Assembly (NCBI GenBank): GCA_024402335.1
Contig: JAKSTZ010000007.1
Span: forward strand, 25,800-89,799
Direction: 5' to 3'
Length of the DNA stretch: 64,000 nt
DNA from: Bacteroidales bacterium
Lineage (GTDB): Bacteria; Bacteroidota; Bacteroidia; Bacteroidales; UBA1715
Shown here in pieces: positions 55,603-64,000 of the stretch. The stretch's first letter is position 1, and every line of letters begins with the position of its first letter. Below the pieces are notes generated by a model. That model saw only the letters and a list, made by a program, of their open reading frames with translations. It was not told the origin of the DNA and did not search any database. A program made the position numbers and the translations under genes.

Positions 55603-56728
55603 ATTGTAATTTATTTTTTACAGGATTTGCATAGATTTTGAAAACTATAGCTTCAAGATCGCTCTTGTTTTTCGGCATATTTAATTGGTCTATGCCTGCT
55701 GCAACATAGTCAAGAAACTCTTTCTTGTCATTTTCGTTATAGCGGTCTGCAAATTTATGTTTGCGAGTAACGATGTCGTATGCGATATAGTTATTCTTTT
55801 CTAGAATATATGCATCGTAGATTCGCTTATCTATGATGTTTGCCAATTGTGTGAATTTATCTCCTTTTTCTAACTCGTCGCATTGTTGTAACTCTTCAAT
55901 GGTAATAGGTTTTGTTACAGCAAAATTTACATGTCCCTTTGGAGATACAATACCGTTAAGAATGCTTTGGTAATCTTCGTCTTTATCTTTTACGTAGCGA
56001 GTGAAAGAAGATATGAATAATTCGGCCGCTTTCATAAATACACAAGGTTCGTATTCGTATGAAACAGCAACAGGAGTGATGTTAAGTGAAGACAAGTTTT
56101 CTAAAAATGCTTCATCGCTACTCATTGCGAACATTTTTAGTACAGCAGCTTCTGTTTTATCGTCTCCGTCTTTTGTTCTACCATTTCTTTGGGCAATCCA
56201 AACGGAACGTTTTTTCTCCGAAATAACATATCGAATATATGAAGAAACTTCAACATAGTTTTTGTAGAGGTCGCGAATAGCGCCGCTACGATTTATTCGG
56301 AACATTCGATTTAGTTTACCTAAATCGGCAGACAACGCATTCTTCATTAGATTGCTTCCAAATGTGATTTCTGTTGGCTGCACTCCACATTGGAAGAAAT
56401 AGTAGTTTAACAATGCTGCATCAAGTACTATATCTCTATGGTTAGAAATGAATAGATATGGTTTGTCTTTTACTAAATCTTCTCCGCCTTGGCATGTAAA
56501 GCTAGTAATAGACGTGTTAATTACTTTTTGGATAACAGAACAAGTAATTTCTTCTTGAAATTGTTGTACTGTTTTTATTCTTTGAATATTTTGTTTTACC
56601 TCATTTACCGATTTTTCAGGGGCGATAAGGCTTACAAGATATGGGAAATATAAGTCGGATACGACTCTGCGTACAGCTGCAGGTACTTCGTCGTCGTTAA
56701 AAGGTCTTATATCGTCAAAATTTTGCAT
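55598..56728 (-). CDS. Glycerol-phosphate-type acyltransferase
   Basis: A 376-residue protein of the PlsC/GPAT superfamily. The acyltransferase motif is NHRDIVLD at 96-103: the catalytic His97 is present, but the Asp is one position further than in HX4D (His-x5-Asp), the form common in this Bacteroidota subfamily. A second motif with FGSNLMKN follows. It is expected to acylate a lysophospholipid or related substrate at the inner membrane. It starts 6 bases after the PaaK-like gene and is co-transcribed with it. Confidence 0.75.
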   Translation of the reverse strand: MQNFDDIRPFNDDEVPAAVRRVVSDLYFPYLVSLIAPEKSVNEVKQNIQRIKTVQQFQEEITCSVIQKVINTSITSFTCQGGEDLVKDKPYLFISNHRDIVLDAALLNYYFFQCGVQPTEITFGSNLMKNALSADLGKLNRMFRINRSGAIRDLYKNYVEVSSYIRYVISEKKRSVWIAQRNGRTKDGDDKTEAAVLKMFAMSSDEAFLENLSSLNITPVAVSYEYEPCVFMKAAELFISSFTRYVKDKDEDYQSILNGIVSPKGHVNFAVTKPITIEELQQCDELEKGDKFTQLANIIDKRIYDAYILEKNNYIAYDIVTRKHKFADRYNENDKKEFLDYVAAGIDQLNMPKNKSDLEAIVFKIYANPVKNKLQL

Positions 56729-56734
56729 TTTTAA

Positions 56735-58030
56735 TTATTTTTTTCTGTTGTCAAAAAATTTAATAGGTTTTCGTTTTGCTTCAGGGAAGTTTCTTCTATT
56801 AATTTCGTCAATAGGAAGAAATTGAATATCTGGGGCAATACGGATTCTTGCTCTAAATCGGTCTTTTAGATCTTTTATTATGTCTTTTGATGGATTTTTG
56901 CATCCAATAGAAACGCTAACGTTATCCATTCCGATTTCGTTTGTAGTTGCTTCAACAAGATAATTTTCTACATAATCAATGTTGTCAAGTACGTCAAATA
57001 TAGCGGCAGGATACAATGTTGTTCCTTTTACTTTTAACATCTGATTTTTGCGTCCTTTTAATGGACTGATTCTCATTGTTGTTCTTCCACATGTACATTT
57101 TTCATAATGGAAACAAGTGATGTCTCCTGTTTTGAAACGAAGTAGCGGCATACCTTCAACACCAAGTGTGCTTATGGTTAGTTCACCATATTCACCTTCT
57201 GGTACATTGTTACCGTTTTCGTCAATTACTTCGCAAATTATCAATTCAGGATGATGGTGACCACCTTTGCCTGCGCCACATTCGCAGAAAGATGTACCCA
57301 TTTCGGTTGAAGCGTATGTTGAGTATAGGTCTATATCCCATTTCTCTTTTATACGTGTACCAAGAAGATTTAGTGAAAAATCCTCGTTTCGTAAATTTTC
57401 ACCAATGCAAACAGCTTTTTTCACACTACTATTTCTGTAGTCGATGCCGTTTTCTTCTGCGAATTTGATTATTCGTAGTATGAATGAGGGTACGCAAATA
57501 ATGGTGTTTGGTTTTAAACGTTTTATGGTTTCCCATTGTAAAGCAGGAATACCGTTACCGACACGGATTATTGATGCGCCCATAAGTTTTACACCTTCGA
57601 AGTAAGCAAGGCCGGCCATGAAACGTTTGTCTAATGTTGTCATGAGTTGGTAAATATCGCCAGGCTTGCCGTCAGCACAAGTAAACGATATAGCTTCGTT
57701 GTATGCAAGTCGTTTACTGTCATTGTTTGTGGCTGCAAATGTAGTCGGTTCGCTTAATGTACCTGAAGTTGACATATAATCTACAACTTGTGATTTGTCA
57801 ACACAAAGAAAATCTTCATTGTGTAATTGCAAATCTTCTTTTGTAGTAAATGGGATAACCCGAAGGTCTTCCAAGGTGTTAATTTTCGAAATGTCTATAT
57901 GTTCTTTTGAGAACATATTTTTATAAAAAGGAGACTTCGCTTGTAGATATTGAAGTAGTTCCTGCATTTTTTGCTCTTGGAACTTCTTTATAACCTCACG
58001 AGGCTCATATTCAATAGCTGGGTTGAACAT
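56735..58030 (-). CDS. PaaK-like AMP-forming ligase
   Basis: A 431-residue adenylating enzyme of the phenylacetate-CoA ligase type. The P-loop motif is STSGTLSEPT (87-96), and the acidic motif TYASTEMGTSFCECGAGKGGHHHPE lies near the middle. A catalytic Lys is seen near the C-terminus (NFPEAKRKPI). The family activates aryl or fatty acids; the acid is unknown. A minus-strand TATATTTG box (58048-58055) is upstream. The pair with the acyltransferase, next to a flippase-like gene, suggests a lipid-modification unit. Confidence 0.8.
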   Translation of the reverse strand: MFNPAIEYEPREVIKKFQEQKMQELLQYLQAKSPFYKNMFSKEHIDISKINTLEDLRVIPFTTKEDLQLHNEDFLCVDKSQVVDYMSTSGTLSEPTTFAATNNDSKRLAYNEAISFTCADGKPGDIYQLMTTLDKRFMAGLAYFEGVKLMGASIIRVGNGIPALQWETIKRLKPNTIICVPSFILRIIKFAEENGIDYRNSSVKKAVCIGENLRNEDFSLNLLGTRIKEKWDIDLYSTYASTEMGTSFCECGAGKGGHHHPELIICEVIDENGNNVPEGEYGELTISTLGVEGMPLLRFKTGDITCFHYEKCTCGRTTMRISPLKGRKNQMLKVKGTTLYPAAIFDVLDNIDYVENYLVEATTNEIGMDNVSVSIGCKNPSKDIIKDLKDRFRARIRIAPDIQFLPIDEINRRNFPEAKRKPIKFFDNRKK

Positions 58031-58205
58031 TTTTTACAAAATTTTGACAAATATACCACTTTTTATTGAGGAAGGTCTTCGTTGTTTATAACTGGTAACA
58101 ATTTGTGTGTTTTTGTATAGATGAATTTTACGTTCGTATTTATTTTGGTTTTTTTTTGTACGTGAGTTGCAATTAGTTTCGTAATTTTGACAAATTAGTT
58201 TGTAA

Positions 58206-59456
58206 ATGAGACAGTTGGTCGCAATAGTTGTAGCGCTTACGATGTGTATGTCGGTCTTTTCGCAAGAAGAAAAATGGACATTGCAGCAATGCGTTTCTTA
58301 TGCTTTAGAAAATAATTTAACAGTTTCACAGTCTTATTTAAGGCAACGTTCTTCGGAATTGTCTTATAAACAATCAAAATTAAATCGTCTGCCTTCTGTG
58401 AATGCGTCGGCATCTCAGTCGTTGTTGGAACCGACTTCAACCAGTGTTGGCTTGAGTGCCAGTATGAATTTGTTTAATGGCTTGAGTGCTGAAAATACGA
58501 TTAAAAAGAATAAACTTGAGTTAGATAAACAATCGTTGCAGACGGAGCAAGTAAAATATGACATTGAAATATCTGTAGCGGAAGCTTATATTCAGGTTCT
58601 TTATGCTAAGGAAAATATTTTGTTGGCAGAGAAATTGTTGGAAACATCTCGAAAAGAATTAAAAATAGCGGAAGCTAAATATAAAGTCGGTTCCATGTCG
58701 AAGAAGAATTATAGCGACATAGAGGCGCAATATGCGAATAAAGAGTATTCGTTAGTACGTGCGAAAAATCAATATTCACAACAATTATTAACATTAAAGC
58801 AATTGTTGGAGTTGGAACCAGGCGCTTCTTTTGATATTGCTGATACAGAATTGTCTTTTGCTGCATTTACAGTGCCTTCTCCTATGGAAGTGTATGAAGA
58901 TGCCTGTAAGGTATATCCAGAAATGAAAAGTGCGGAACAGCAGTTAGCTATAGATAGTCTGTCGGTAAAGATTGCAAAATCTTCTTATTTTCCTTCTTTG
59001 TCTGTTTCGGCTAGTGTTGGTGCAAGTGGTGATTTCTTCGATAATGAATCAGAATGGAGAGGAAACAAATCATTGCGCATGTCTTTGTCGGTTCCTATTT
59101 TTAACAGATGGCAAACAAAGACAAATGTTGAAAATGTGAAAATTAATTCCGAATATAATGCGTTAGGAATTGAATCGACAAGAAAGAATCTATACAAGTC
59201 GATAGAGAATGCATGTCAAAATGCGGAAGCCTATCAGGCTGAAGATATTGCTTTGCAATATTCGTTGCAATCATTGAGTAATTCGTTGGAATTAGCTCAA
59301 AAACAATTTGAAGTTGGTTTGATTGATGCAACGACATTGTTGGTAACAGAAACCAATTTTGCACAGACAAGTGTTTCGCAAATTCAGGCCAAGTATATGG
59401 CTATTCTAAATTATATGGTAATACTTCATTATCAAGGTAAAACAATAGAATTTTAG
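58206..59456 (+). CDS. TolC-like outer-membrane factor
   Basis: A 416-residue outer-membrane efflux protein with signal peptide (about 1-20, cleavage after VFSQ). It has the tandem long-helix architecture of TolC: the WTLQQCVSYALENNL start, repeated segments of about 190 residues, and IENACQNAEAYQAEDIALQYSL. A TAATTTTG box (58182-58189) lies before it. It is the first gene of a four-gene operon, 1 base before the adaptor gene. Confidence 0.9.
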   Translation: MRQLVAIVVALTMCMSVFSQEEKWTLQQCVSYALENNLTVSQSYLRQRSSELSYKQSKLNRLPSVNASASQSLLEPTSTSVGLSASMNLFNGLSAENTIKKNKLELDKQSLQTEQVKYDIEISVAEAYIQVLYAKENILLAEKLLETSRKELKIAEAKYKVGSMSKKNYSDIEAQYANKEYSLVRAKNQYSQQLLTLKQLLELEPGASFDIADTELSFAAFTVPSPMEVYEDACKVYPEMKSAEQQLAIDSLSVKIAKSSYFPSLSVSASVGASGDFFDNESEWRGNKSLRMSLSVPIFNRWQTKTNVENVKINSEYNALGIESTRKNLYKSIENACQNAEAYQAEDIALQYSLQSLSNSLELAQKQFEVGLIDATTLLVTETNFAQTSVSQIQAKYMAILNYMVILHYQGKTIEF

Positions 59457-59457
59457 T

Positions 59458-60699
59458 ATGAAAAAAGGTAAGCTAATATTGATACTCGGTATAGTCCTTG
59501 CTTTAGGAGCAGCGGCGTATTTCTTTTTCTTTGCAAAAGGGAAAAAAGAAACAATAGTGATGACTGCAGATGTTGTGAAAAAAGGTTCTATTGCTAATAT
59601 TGTTACTGCAACGGGTACGATAGAGCCAATTCAACAGGTTGAGGTTGGTACGCAGGTTTCAGGTGAGGTAAAAAAAGTCTATGTTGATTATAATAGTCAA
59701 GTAAAAGAGGGGCAGTTGATTGCTGAACTTGATAAGACAAACTTGAAGGCATCTGTTGAGGAGGCACAGACAAGTTATGAGCGTGCATTAAATGAGTTGA
59801 ATTATAATAAGAAAAACTACGAACGACAAAAAGCTTTGTTTGATGATGACTTGATTAGTCAAGCGGAGTACGATGAGGTACTTTATAAATATACCAATTC
59901 GAAATGTTCTCTAACACAAGCTAAAGCCAGTTTGGATAAGGCAAAAACTAACCTTAGTTATGCCGATATTTATTCTCCTGTTGATGGCGTGGTTCTTTCG
60001 AAAAGTATAGAAGAAGGTCAGACAGTTGCTGCAAGTTTCAGTACGCCAACGTTGTTTACCATAGCTCAAGATTTGACAAAAATGCAAGTTGAGGCTGATA
60101 TAGATGAAGCTGATATCGGTCAGATAAAAGAAGGTCAACGGGTTTCGTTTACTGTCGATGCGTATCAAAACGACGTGTTTGATGGGAAAATCACTCAGGT
60201 TCGTTTGGATCCAAAGGTTACATCAAATGTTGTGACATATACGGTTATTATAGAAGCAAATAATCCTGATCTAAAACTAATGCCGGGATTAACTGCAACC
60301 GTTTCTATCTATACATTGGAAATAAATGATGTACTAACTGTTCCAGACGGTGCTGTGAACTACGAACTTCCGTTTGATTTGTTGAGAAAATATAACGAAC
60401 AAAATAATATAAAGATGGAGAAACCGGAACGTCAAAATCATGAAGGAAATTTTGAAGGAAAGGCTCCAAGAGATGGGAAAAAAGGTAGAAAAGGAGATTT
60501 TGTTTGGGTTGTTGTGGATAAGAAAATAGAACGCAGAAAGGTTGAAATTGGCAATCGTGATGAAATAAGTTGTCAGATAGTTTCAGGCTTGTCTGAAGGT
60601 GATTCTGTTTTAGTTTCTTTAAAAACAGCTTCTGATAAAGATATGCCAAAGGGAAAGAGTCCATTTATGCAACAAGGTACTCGACAAAAACGAAGATAA
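59458..60699 (+). CDS. MacA-like periplasmic adaptor (HlyD family)
   Basis: A 413-residue membrane-fusion protein. A membrane anchor lies at about residues 6-24, then the barrel-sandwich/lipoyl domain (VEVGTQVSGEVKKVYVDYNS), a helical hairpin (about 95-150), the second lipoyl half (DIYSPVDGVVLSKSI), and a beta-barrel domain. The C-terminal end carries a Lys/Gly/Arg-rich region. It couples the ABC transporter to the outer-membrane factor. It starts 1 base after the TolC-like stop. Confidence 0.92.
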   Translation: MKKGKLILILGIVLALGAAAYFFFFAKGKKETIVMTADVVKKGSIANIVTATGTIEPIQQVEVGTQVSGEVKKVYVDYNSQVKEGQLIAELDKTNLKASVEEAQTSYERALNELNYNKKNYERQKALFDDDLISQAEYDEVLYKYTNSKCSLTQAKASLDKAKTNLSYADIYSPVDGVVLSKSIEEGQTVAASFSTPTLFTIAQDLTKMQVEADIDEADIGQIKEGQRVSFTVDAYQNDVFDGKITQVRLDPKVTSNVVTYTVIIEANNPDLKLMPGLTATVSIYTLEINDVLTVPDGAVNYELPFDLLRKYNEQNNIKMEKPERQNHEGNFEGKAPRDGKKGRKGDFVWVVVDKKIERRKVEIGNRDEISCQIVSGLSEGDSVLVSLKTASDKDMPKGKSPFMQQGTRQKRR

Positions 60700-60711
60700 A
60701 ATGTGAAAAAT

Positions 60712-61455
60712 ATGGAAAGAAAGCCTATTATTCATATAGAAAACTTAAAGAAGGAATTTCAGGTCGGTGATGAAGTCGTTCGTGCTCTGAAAGGTGTGTC
60801 GTACGACATATTCGAAGGAGAATTTGTTACCATTATGGGAGCAAGTGGTTCCGGAAAGTCAACCATGTTGAATATTCTTGGCTGTTTGGACAAACCTACT
60901 TCAGGAACGTATGAATTAGATGGCGTTTCGGTTCGCGAGTTATCTAACGACAAACTTGCGGAGATTCGTAATAGAAAGATAGGCTTTGTGTTTCAATCAT
61001 ATAATCTTTTGCCTCGTACAACATGCATAGAAAATGCTGAATTGCCTTTGTTTTATAATCATGAAGTTTCTGCAGCAGAACGAAAAGAACGTGCAATTAA
61101 TGCTCTGAATTTGGTTGGTTTGCAGCAGCGTTTACATCACATGCCGAATCAGTTGTCGGGTGGACAACAACAGCGTGTAGCAATTGCCCGCTCGTTGGTA
61201 AATGATCCTGTTGTGATTTTTGCAGATGAGGCGACAGGAAACTTGGATACACGTATGTCGTATGAGATTATGGGATTGTTTCAAGATCTTAATCGTCAAG
61301 GTAAGACAATTGTATTTGTAACTCATGAACCAGATATTGCAAAAATGAGTAAGAGAACGATAGTGTTACGTGATGGTCTTGTGGTGGAGGATATAGTGTA
61401 TGAACATCAGGTTGATGCAAAAGAAGAATTAGCAAAATTGCCTGTAACGGATTAG
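60712..61455 (+). CDS. ABC transporter ATPase, MacB/LolD type
   Basis: A 247-residue ATP-binding subunit. The ATG at 60712 ([16 protein letters not shown]) fits the family better than the GTG three codons upstream. Walker [10 protein letters not shown] is at 43-51, the ABC signature is [15 protein letters not shown], and Walker B is [12 protein letters not shown]. It powers the separate MacB-like permease encoded 3 bases downstream. Its order in the operon is adaptor, ATPase, permease. Confidence 0.94.
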   Translation: MERKPIIHIENLKKEFQVGDEVVRALKGVSYDIFEGEFVTIMGASGSGKSTMLNILGCLDKPTSGTYELDGVSVRELSNDKLAEIRNRKIGFVFQSYNLLPRTTCIENAELPLFYNHEVSAAERKERAINALNLVGLQQRLHHMPNQLSGGQQQRVAIARSLVNDPVVIFADEATGNLDTRMSYEIMGLFQDLNRQGKTIVFVTHEPDIAKMSKRTIVLRDGLVVEDIVYEHQVDAKEELAKLPVTD

Positions 61456-61458
61456 TGT

Positions 61459-62670
61459 ATGGTTTTCTCGAATTTAATAAAAGTTTCTTGGAAAGCGGTG
61501 ATTCTCAACAAGATGAGAACGTTTCTTACTATGTTGGGGATTATAATCGGTGTTGGCTCGGTTATTACAATGTTGGCAATCGGTGAAGGTTCAAAACAAA
61601 GTATTCGCTCGCAAATCTCACAAATGGGCTCGAATATGATAACTATTCGTCCTGGTTCTCAACGTGTTGGAGGAGTGCGTATAGATGATGGTTCTCAACG
61701 AAGTATGACATTGAAAGATGTTGAGGTTGTTCAAAGTTGTATGAACATTGATGCGGTTTCGCCTATCGTTCAATCAAGTGGACAAACAATTCGTGAGTCA
61801 AATAACTGGCCTTCAACTATGTATGGGGTTTATCCTGAATATCTCGATATTAAGAAAATGGAGTTGAAAAAAGGAAGTATGTTTTCTCAACGACATATCA
61901 GTCAATCATCAAAAGTTGCTGTAATTGGTCAGACCGTTGTCACGAATTTATTTGGTGATGAAGATCCTATTGGTAAAACAATTCGTTTTAAAAGCACGCC
62001 GTTTCAAATTATAGGAGTTTTAGAATCAAAAGGTGAAAATACATTTGGTCAGGATCAAGATAATGTGATATTAGTTCCTTTTACAACTGTACAAAAACGA
62101 ATATTGTCTATTACGTATGTAAATTCTATTGTTGCATCAGCCAAAAGTGAAGATGCTGCAAAACAAGCTGTAGAGGAAGTAACTAATGCATTGCGTAAGT
62201 TACATAAAAGTAATGAAGGAAATGATCCTTTCTCTGTTATGTCGATGGAAGAGTTGTTGACTACGGTGAGTTCTACTACGGAAATACTTACAGCGTTATT
62301 GGTTGCAATTGCGGGAATATCTTTGCTGATAGGTGGTATTGGAATTATGAATATCATGTATGTTTCGGTTAAGGAAAGAACTCGTGAAATCGGTTTACGT
62401 ATGGCTGTAGGTGGTAGAAGTAAAGATATATTGCTTCAATTTTTAACAGAGGCGATTTTCATTAGTGTTACCGGGGGAATAATCGGAGTGTTCGTTGGAA
62501 TTGCTGCAGCAAAAATTACCACGTTTTTTACGCAGTGGCCAACAATCATTACAGGTTCTTCGCTGTTAATATCTTTCTTTGTTTGTGCAATAACAGGAAT
62601 ATTTTTTGGTTGGTATCCTGCGAAAAAAGCTGCAAATTTGGATCCGATAGTTGCGTTACGATATGAATAG
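61459..62670 (+). CDS. ABC transporter permease, MacB type
   Basis: A 403-residue permease with four membrane segments: one near residues 20-42 and three at the C-terminus (about 280-305, 330-350 and 365-385), enclosing a large periplasmic domain (MacB_PCD then FtsX domain). The sequence MRTFLTMLGIIIGVGSVITMLAIGEG is the usual start. With the ATPase it forms a mechanotransmission transporter for macrolides, peptides or lipids; the cargo is unknown. It overlaps tsaE by 8 bases. Confidence 0.92.
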   Translation: MVFSNLIKVSWKAVILNKMRTFLTMLGIIIGVGSVITMLAIGEGSKQSIRSQISQMGSNMITIRPGSQRVGGVRIDDGSQRSMTLKDVEVVQSCMNIDAVSPIVQSSGQTIRESNNWPSTMYGVYPEYLDIKKMELKKGSMFSQRHISQSSKVAVIGQTVVTNLFGDEDPIGKTIRFKSTPFQIIGVLESKGENTFGQDQDNVILVPFTTVQKRILSITYVNSIVASAKSEDAAKQAVEEVTNALRKLHKSNEGNDPFSVMSMEELLTTVSSTTEILTALLVAIAGISLLIGGIGIMNIMYVSVKERTREIGLRMAVGGRSKDILLQFLTEAIFISVTGGIIGVFVGIAAAKITTFFTQWPTIITGSSLLISFFVCAITGIFFGWYPAKKAANLDPIVALRYE

Positions 62671-63079
62671 TGTTGAAATACATTCGGTAGATGATTTACC
62701 ACAGGTTGCAAAGTCTGTAATTGCTTCATTACAAGGACGTACAGTTCTTGCTTTTCATGGTGGAATGGGTGCAGGTAAGACCACCTTCATAAAAGCTTTT
62801 TGTGCAGAATTAGGAGTAGTTGATAATGTCGCAAGTCCTACATTCGCAATAGTAAATGAATATCTTACACCTAAAAAAAATACAGTATATCATTTTGACT
62901 TATATCGGTTAGAAACGATAGACGATTTAATGAATATTGGGGCGGAGGATTATTTCTATAGCGGGAATATATGTTTGATAGAATGGCCGGACATTGCATC
63001 ATCGTTGCTTCCTGCAAATACAATGAATATTACATTACGTGTGGAAGCCGATGGCACTCGCATAATTCAATGGGATTAG
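62663..63079 (+). CDS. tsaE: tRNA threonylcarbamoyladenosine ATPase TsaE
   Basis: A 138-residue P-loop protein needed for the t6A37 modification of ANN-decoding tRNAs with TsaB and TsaD. Walker A is GGMGAGKTT at 33-41, followed by the conserved ASPTFAIVNEY and HFDLYRL motifs. The ATG at 62663 lies inside the last codons of the permease gene, so start choice and overlap agree. A TTG 12 bases earlier is less likely. Confidence 0.93.
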   Translation: MNSVEIHSVDDLPQVAKSVIASLQGRTVLAFHGGMGAGKTTFIKAFCAELGVVDNVASPTFAIVNEYLTPKKNTVYHFDLYRLETIDDLMNIGAEDYFYSGNICLIEWPDIASSLLPANTMNITLRVEADGTRIIQWD

Positions 63080-63103
63080 TATAGAACAGTAAATTTGTTC
63101 AGT

Positions 63104-63865
63104 ATGATATTTTATTTTTCAGGTTGTGGAAACAGCAAGTATGTGGCTTTAGAACTTGCTCGAAATCTAAATGAAAAACTTGTGTTTATTCCCGATGCGG
63201 AAAAAGCAAAAGAATATAACTGTGAGCTTAAGAATAACGAAATGTTAGGATTTGTTTTTCCGGTTTATTGTTGGGCACCTCCACAGTTAGTTCTTGACTT
63301 CATTTCTCGGTTGACATTTAATAAGAAAACTGTTTATACGTTTTGTGTTACTACGTATGGAGATAATGCGGGGCATACGGAACGAGTTTTACAAAAAGCA
63401 TTGCAAGATAGAAATATTGCTTTGTCTGCTTGTTTCGGACTACAAATGCCAGAAACATACGTAAATATGTCTGGAATGGATGTAGATTCCAAAGAAGTTG
63501 CAGCGCAAAAAATAGTAAGTGCGAAAGAACGCCTACGAGACATTTTAGAGACTATTGCAGATAGGAGATATGAATCAAATATAGAAGTGGGCACGTATCC
63601 GTTTTTGAAGACTTATGTTGTTCGTCCATTGTTTTATAAGTTCCTTGTAACGGATAAAAAATGGTGGACTACGGATGAGTGTATCGGTTGTGGTTCATGT
63701 GTCTCTGTCTGTCCATTGGAAAATATTACGTTAAATGCGAATAAAAAGCCGGAGTGGAAAGGTAATTGCACAACTTGTGAAGCATGCTACCATATTTGTC
63801 CAGTTAATGCAATTCAATTTGGAAAAGCAACAAAGGGTAAGGGACAATACAAAAGATTTTGCTAA
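63104..63865 (+). CDS. EFR1-family ferredoxin/flavodoxin protein
   Basis: A 253-residue protein starting MIFYFSGCGNSKYVA (start 63104; an in-frame TTG is 3 codons upstream). The N-terminal part is flavodoxin-like, with the FMN-binding loop FYFSGCGNSK and the VFPVYCWAPP strand. The C-terminal part has two 4Fe-4S motifs: CIGCGSCVSVCP and CTTCEACYHICP. Members shuttle electrons; the partner is unknown. A TAAATTTG box at 63090-63097 lies only 6 bases before the ATG, which hints at a nearly leaderless transcript. Confidence 0.88.
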   Translation: MIFYFSGCGNSKYVALELARNLNEKLVFIPDAEKAKEYNCELKNNEMLGFVFPVYCWAPPQLVLDFISRLTFNKKTVYTFCVTTYGDNAGHTERVLQKALQDRNIALSACFGLQMPETYVNMSGMDVDSKEVAAQKIVSAKERLRDILETIADRRYESNIEVGTYPFLKTYVVRPLFYKFLVTDKKWWTTDECIGCGSCVSVCPLENITLNANKKPEWKGNCTTCEACYHICPVNAIQFGKATKGKGQYKRFC

Positions 63866-64000
63866 ATCTTTAAATAAATTTCCTATATTTGTATAATCAG
63901 AAATCAATTGTGTGGGAATAGTAAAATTAAATAACAATTTGTGCCTCAATTATTTGGAAAATCCAAATAGTTGTATAAACACACACACACACACACACAC
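63866..64000. other. Intergenic end of the window
   Basis: The region holds TATATTTG (63884-63891) as a possible promoter, an inverted repeat ATTTGG-N5-CCAAAT (63952-63968), and the AC microsatellite at the edge. No reading frame is supported. Confidence 0.5.
63979..64000. repeat. AC dinucleotide microsatellite
   Basis: At least 11 AC units reach the window edge and may continue. They lie 17 bases after an inverted repeat and about 90 bases after a TATATTTG box. Microsatellites of this length are rare in bacterial DNA and are prone to slippage. Confidence 0.9.

Overview
The window is a piece of a low-GC Bacteroidales (Bacteroidota) chromosome. The evidence is the TTG-N19-TAnnTTTG promoter architecture, mostly without Shine-Dalgarno sequences, a protein with the type IX secretion C-terminal domain, an FISUMP lipoprotein, the archaeal/eukaryotic-type ProS, and the rplM-rpsI-rpsB-tsf gene order. 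I cannot name the genus.

Positions 1 to about 16,454 are the right-hand part of an integrated virus; its left end lies outside the window. The right boundary is a displaced 3' half of a tRNA-Lys(CTT) gene. Next to it is a CI-like repressor (+ strand) facing a long minus-strand operon: excisionase-like HTH, zinc-ribbon-like protein, a small HTH candidate, a J-domain protein, a replication-type protein and an anchored periplasmic protein. After these come a membrane-anchored transglutaminase-fold protein, a membrane protein with a peptidoglycan-binding domain, a small hydrophobic protein, candidate capsid and vertex proteins, a spike-like protein, a small membrane/coiled-coil protein and an annexin-like membrane protein. 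No portal, terminase, tape measure or tail gene can be seen here. The many small membrane proteins and beta-rich proteins suggest a tailless, membrane-containing virus rather than a tailed phage, although the missing left end could overturn this.

A separate, AT-rich cassette sits inside the provirus (10,055-12,555, minus strand): an HNH nuclease, an ABC-type ATPase (AriA-like) and a DUF4435/TOPRIM protein (AriB-like). It has its own promoter and a hairpin terminator. It looks like a PARIS-type anti-phage system with an additional HNH gene. The promoter spacer holds a run of 12 T, a possible phase-variation switch. PARIS nuclease is known to attack tRNA-Lys, and this provirus also interrupts a tRNA-Lys gene.

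From 16,455 onward the DNA is host chromosome. The layout is: translation operon rplM-rpsI-rpsB-tsf; pyrH with an FISUMP lipoprotein; radC; a beta-propeller lipoprotein; a 3,433-residue type IX-secreted protein with an N-terminal GH8-like domain and many Ig-like repeats, followed by two lipoproteins; thiamine genes thiC-thiL-thiD (minus) under a TPP riboswitch; proS; a Tyr/His- and Ser-rich lipoprotein with a FadL-like porin; a class IV aminotransferase, ddl, a ComM-like ATPase, a HAD phosphatase, topB and a DJ-1 family protein; dusB with a CvfB-like protein; a YegP-like protein; a flippase-like membrane protein, an acyltransferase and a PaaK-like ligase; a tripartite TolC-MacA-MacB type efflux operon; tsaE; and an EFR1-type ferredoxin/flavodoxin protein. 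The window ends inside an (AC)n microsatellite.
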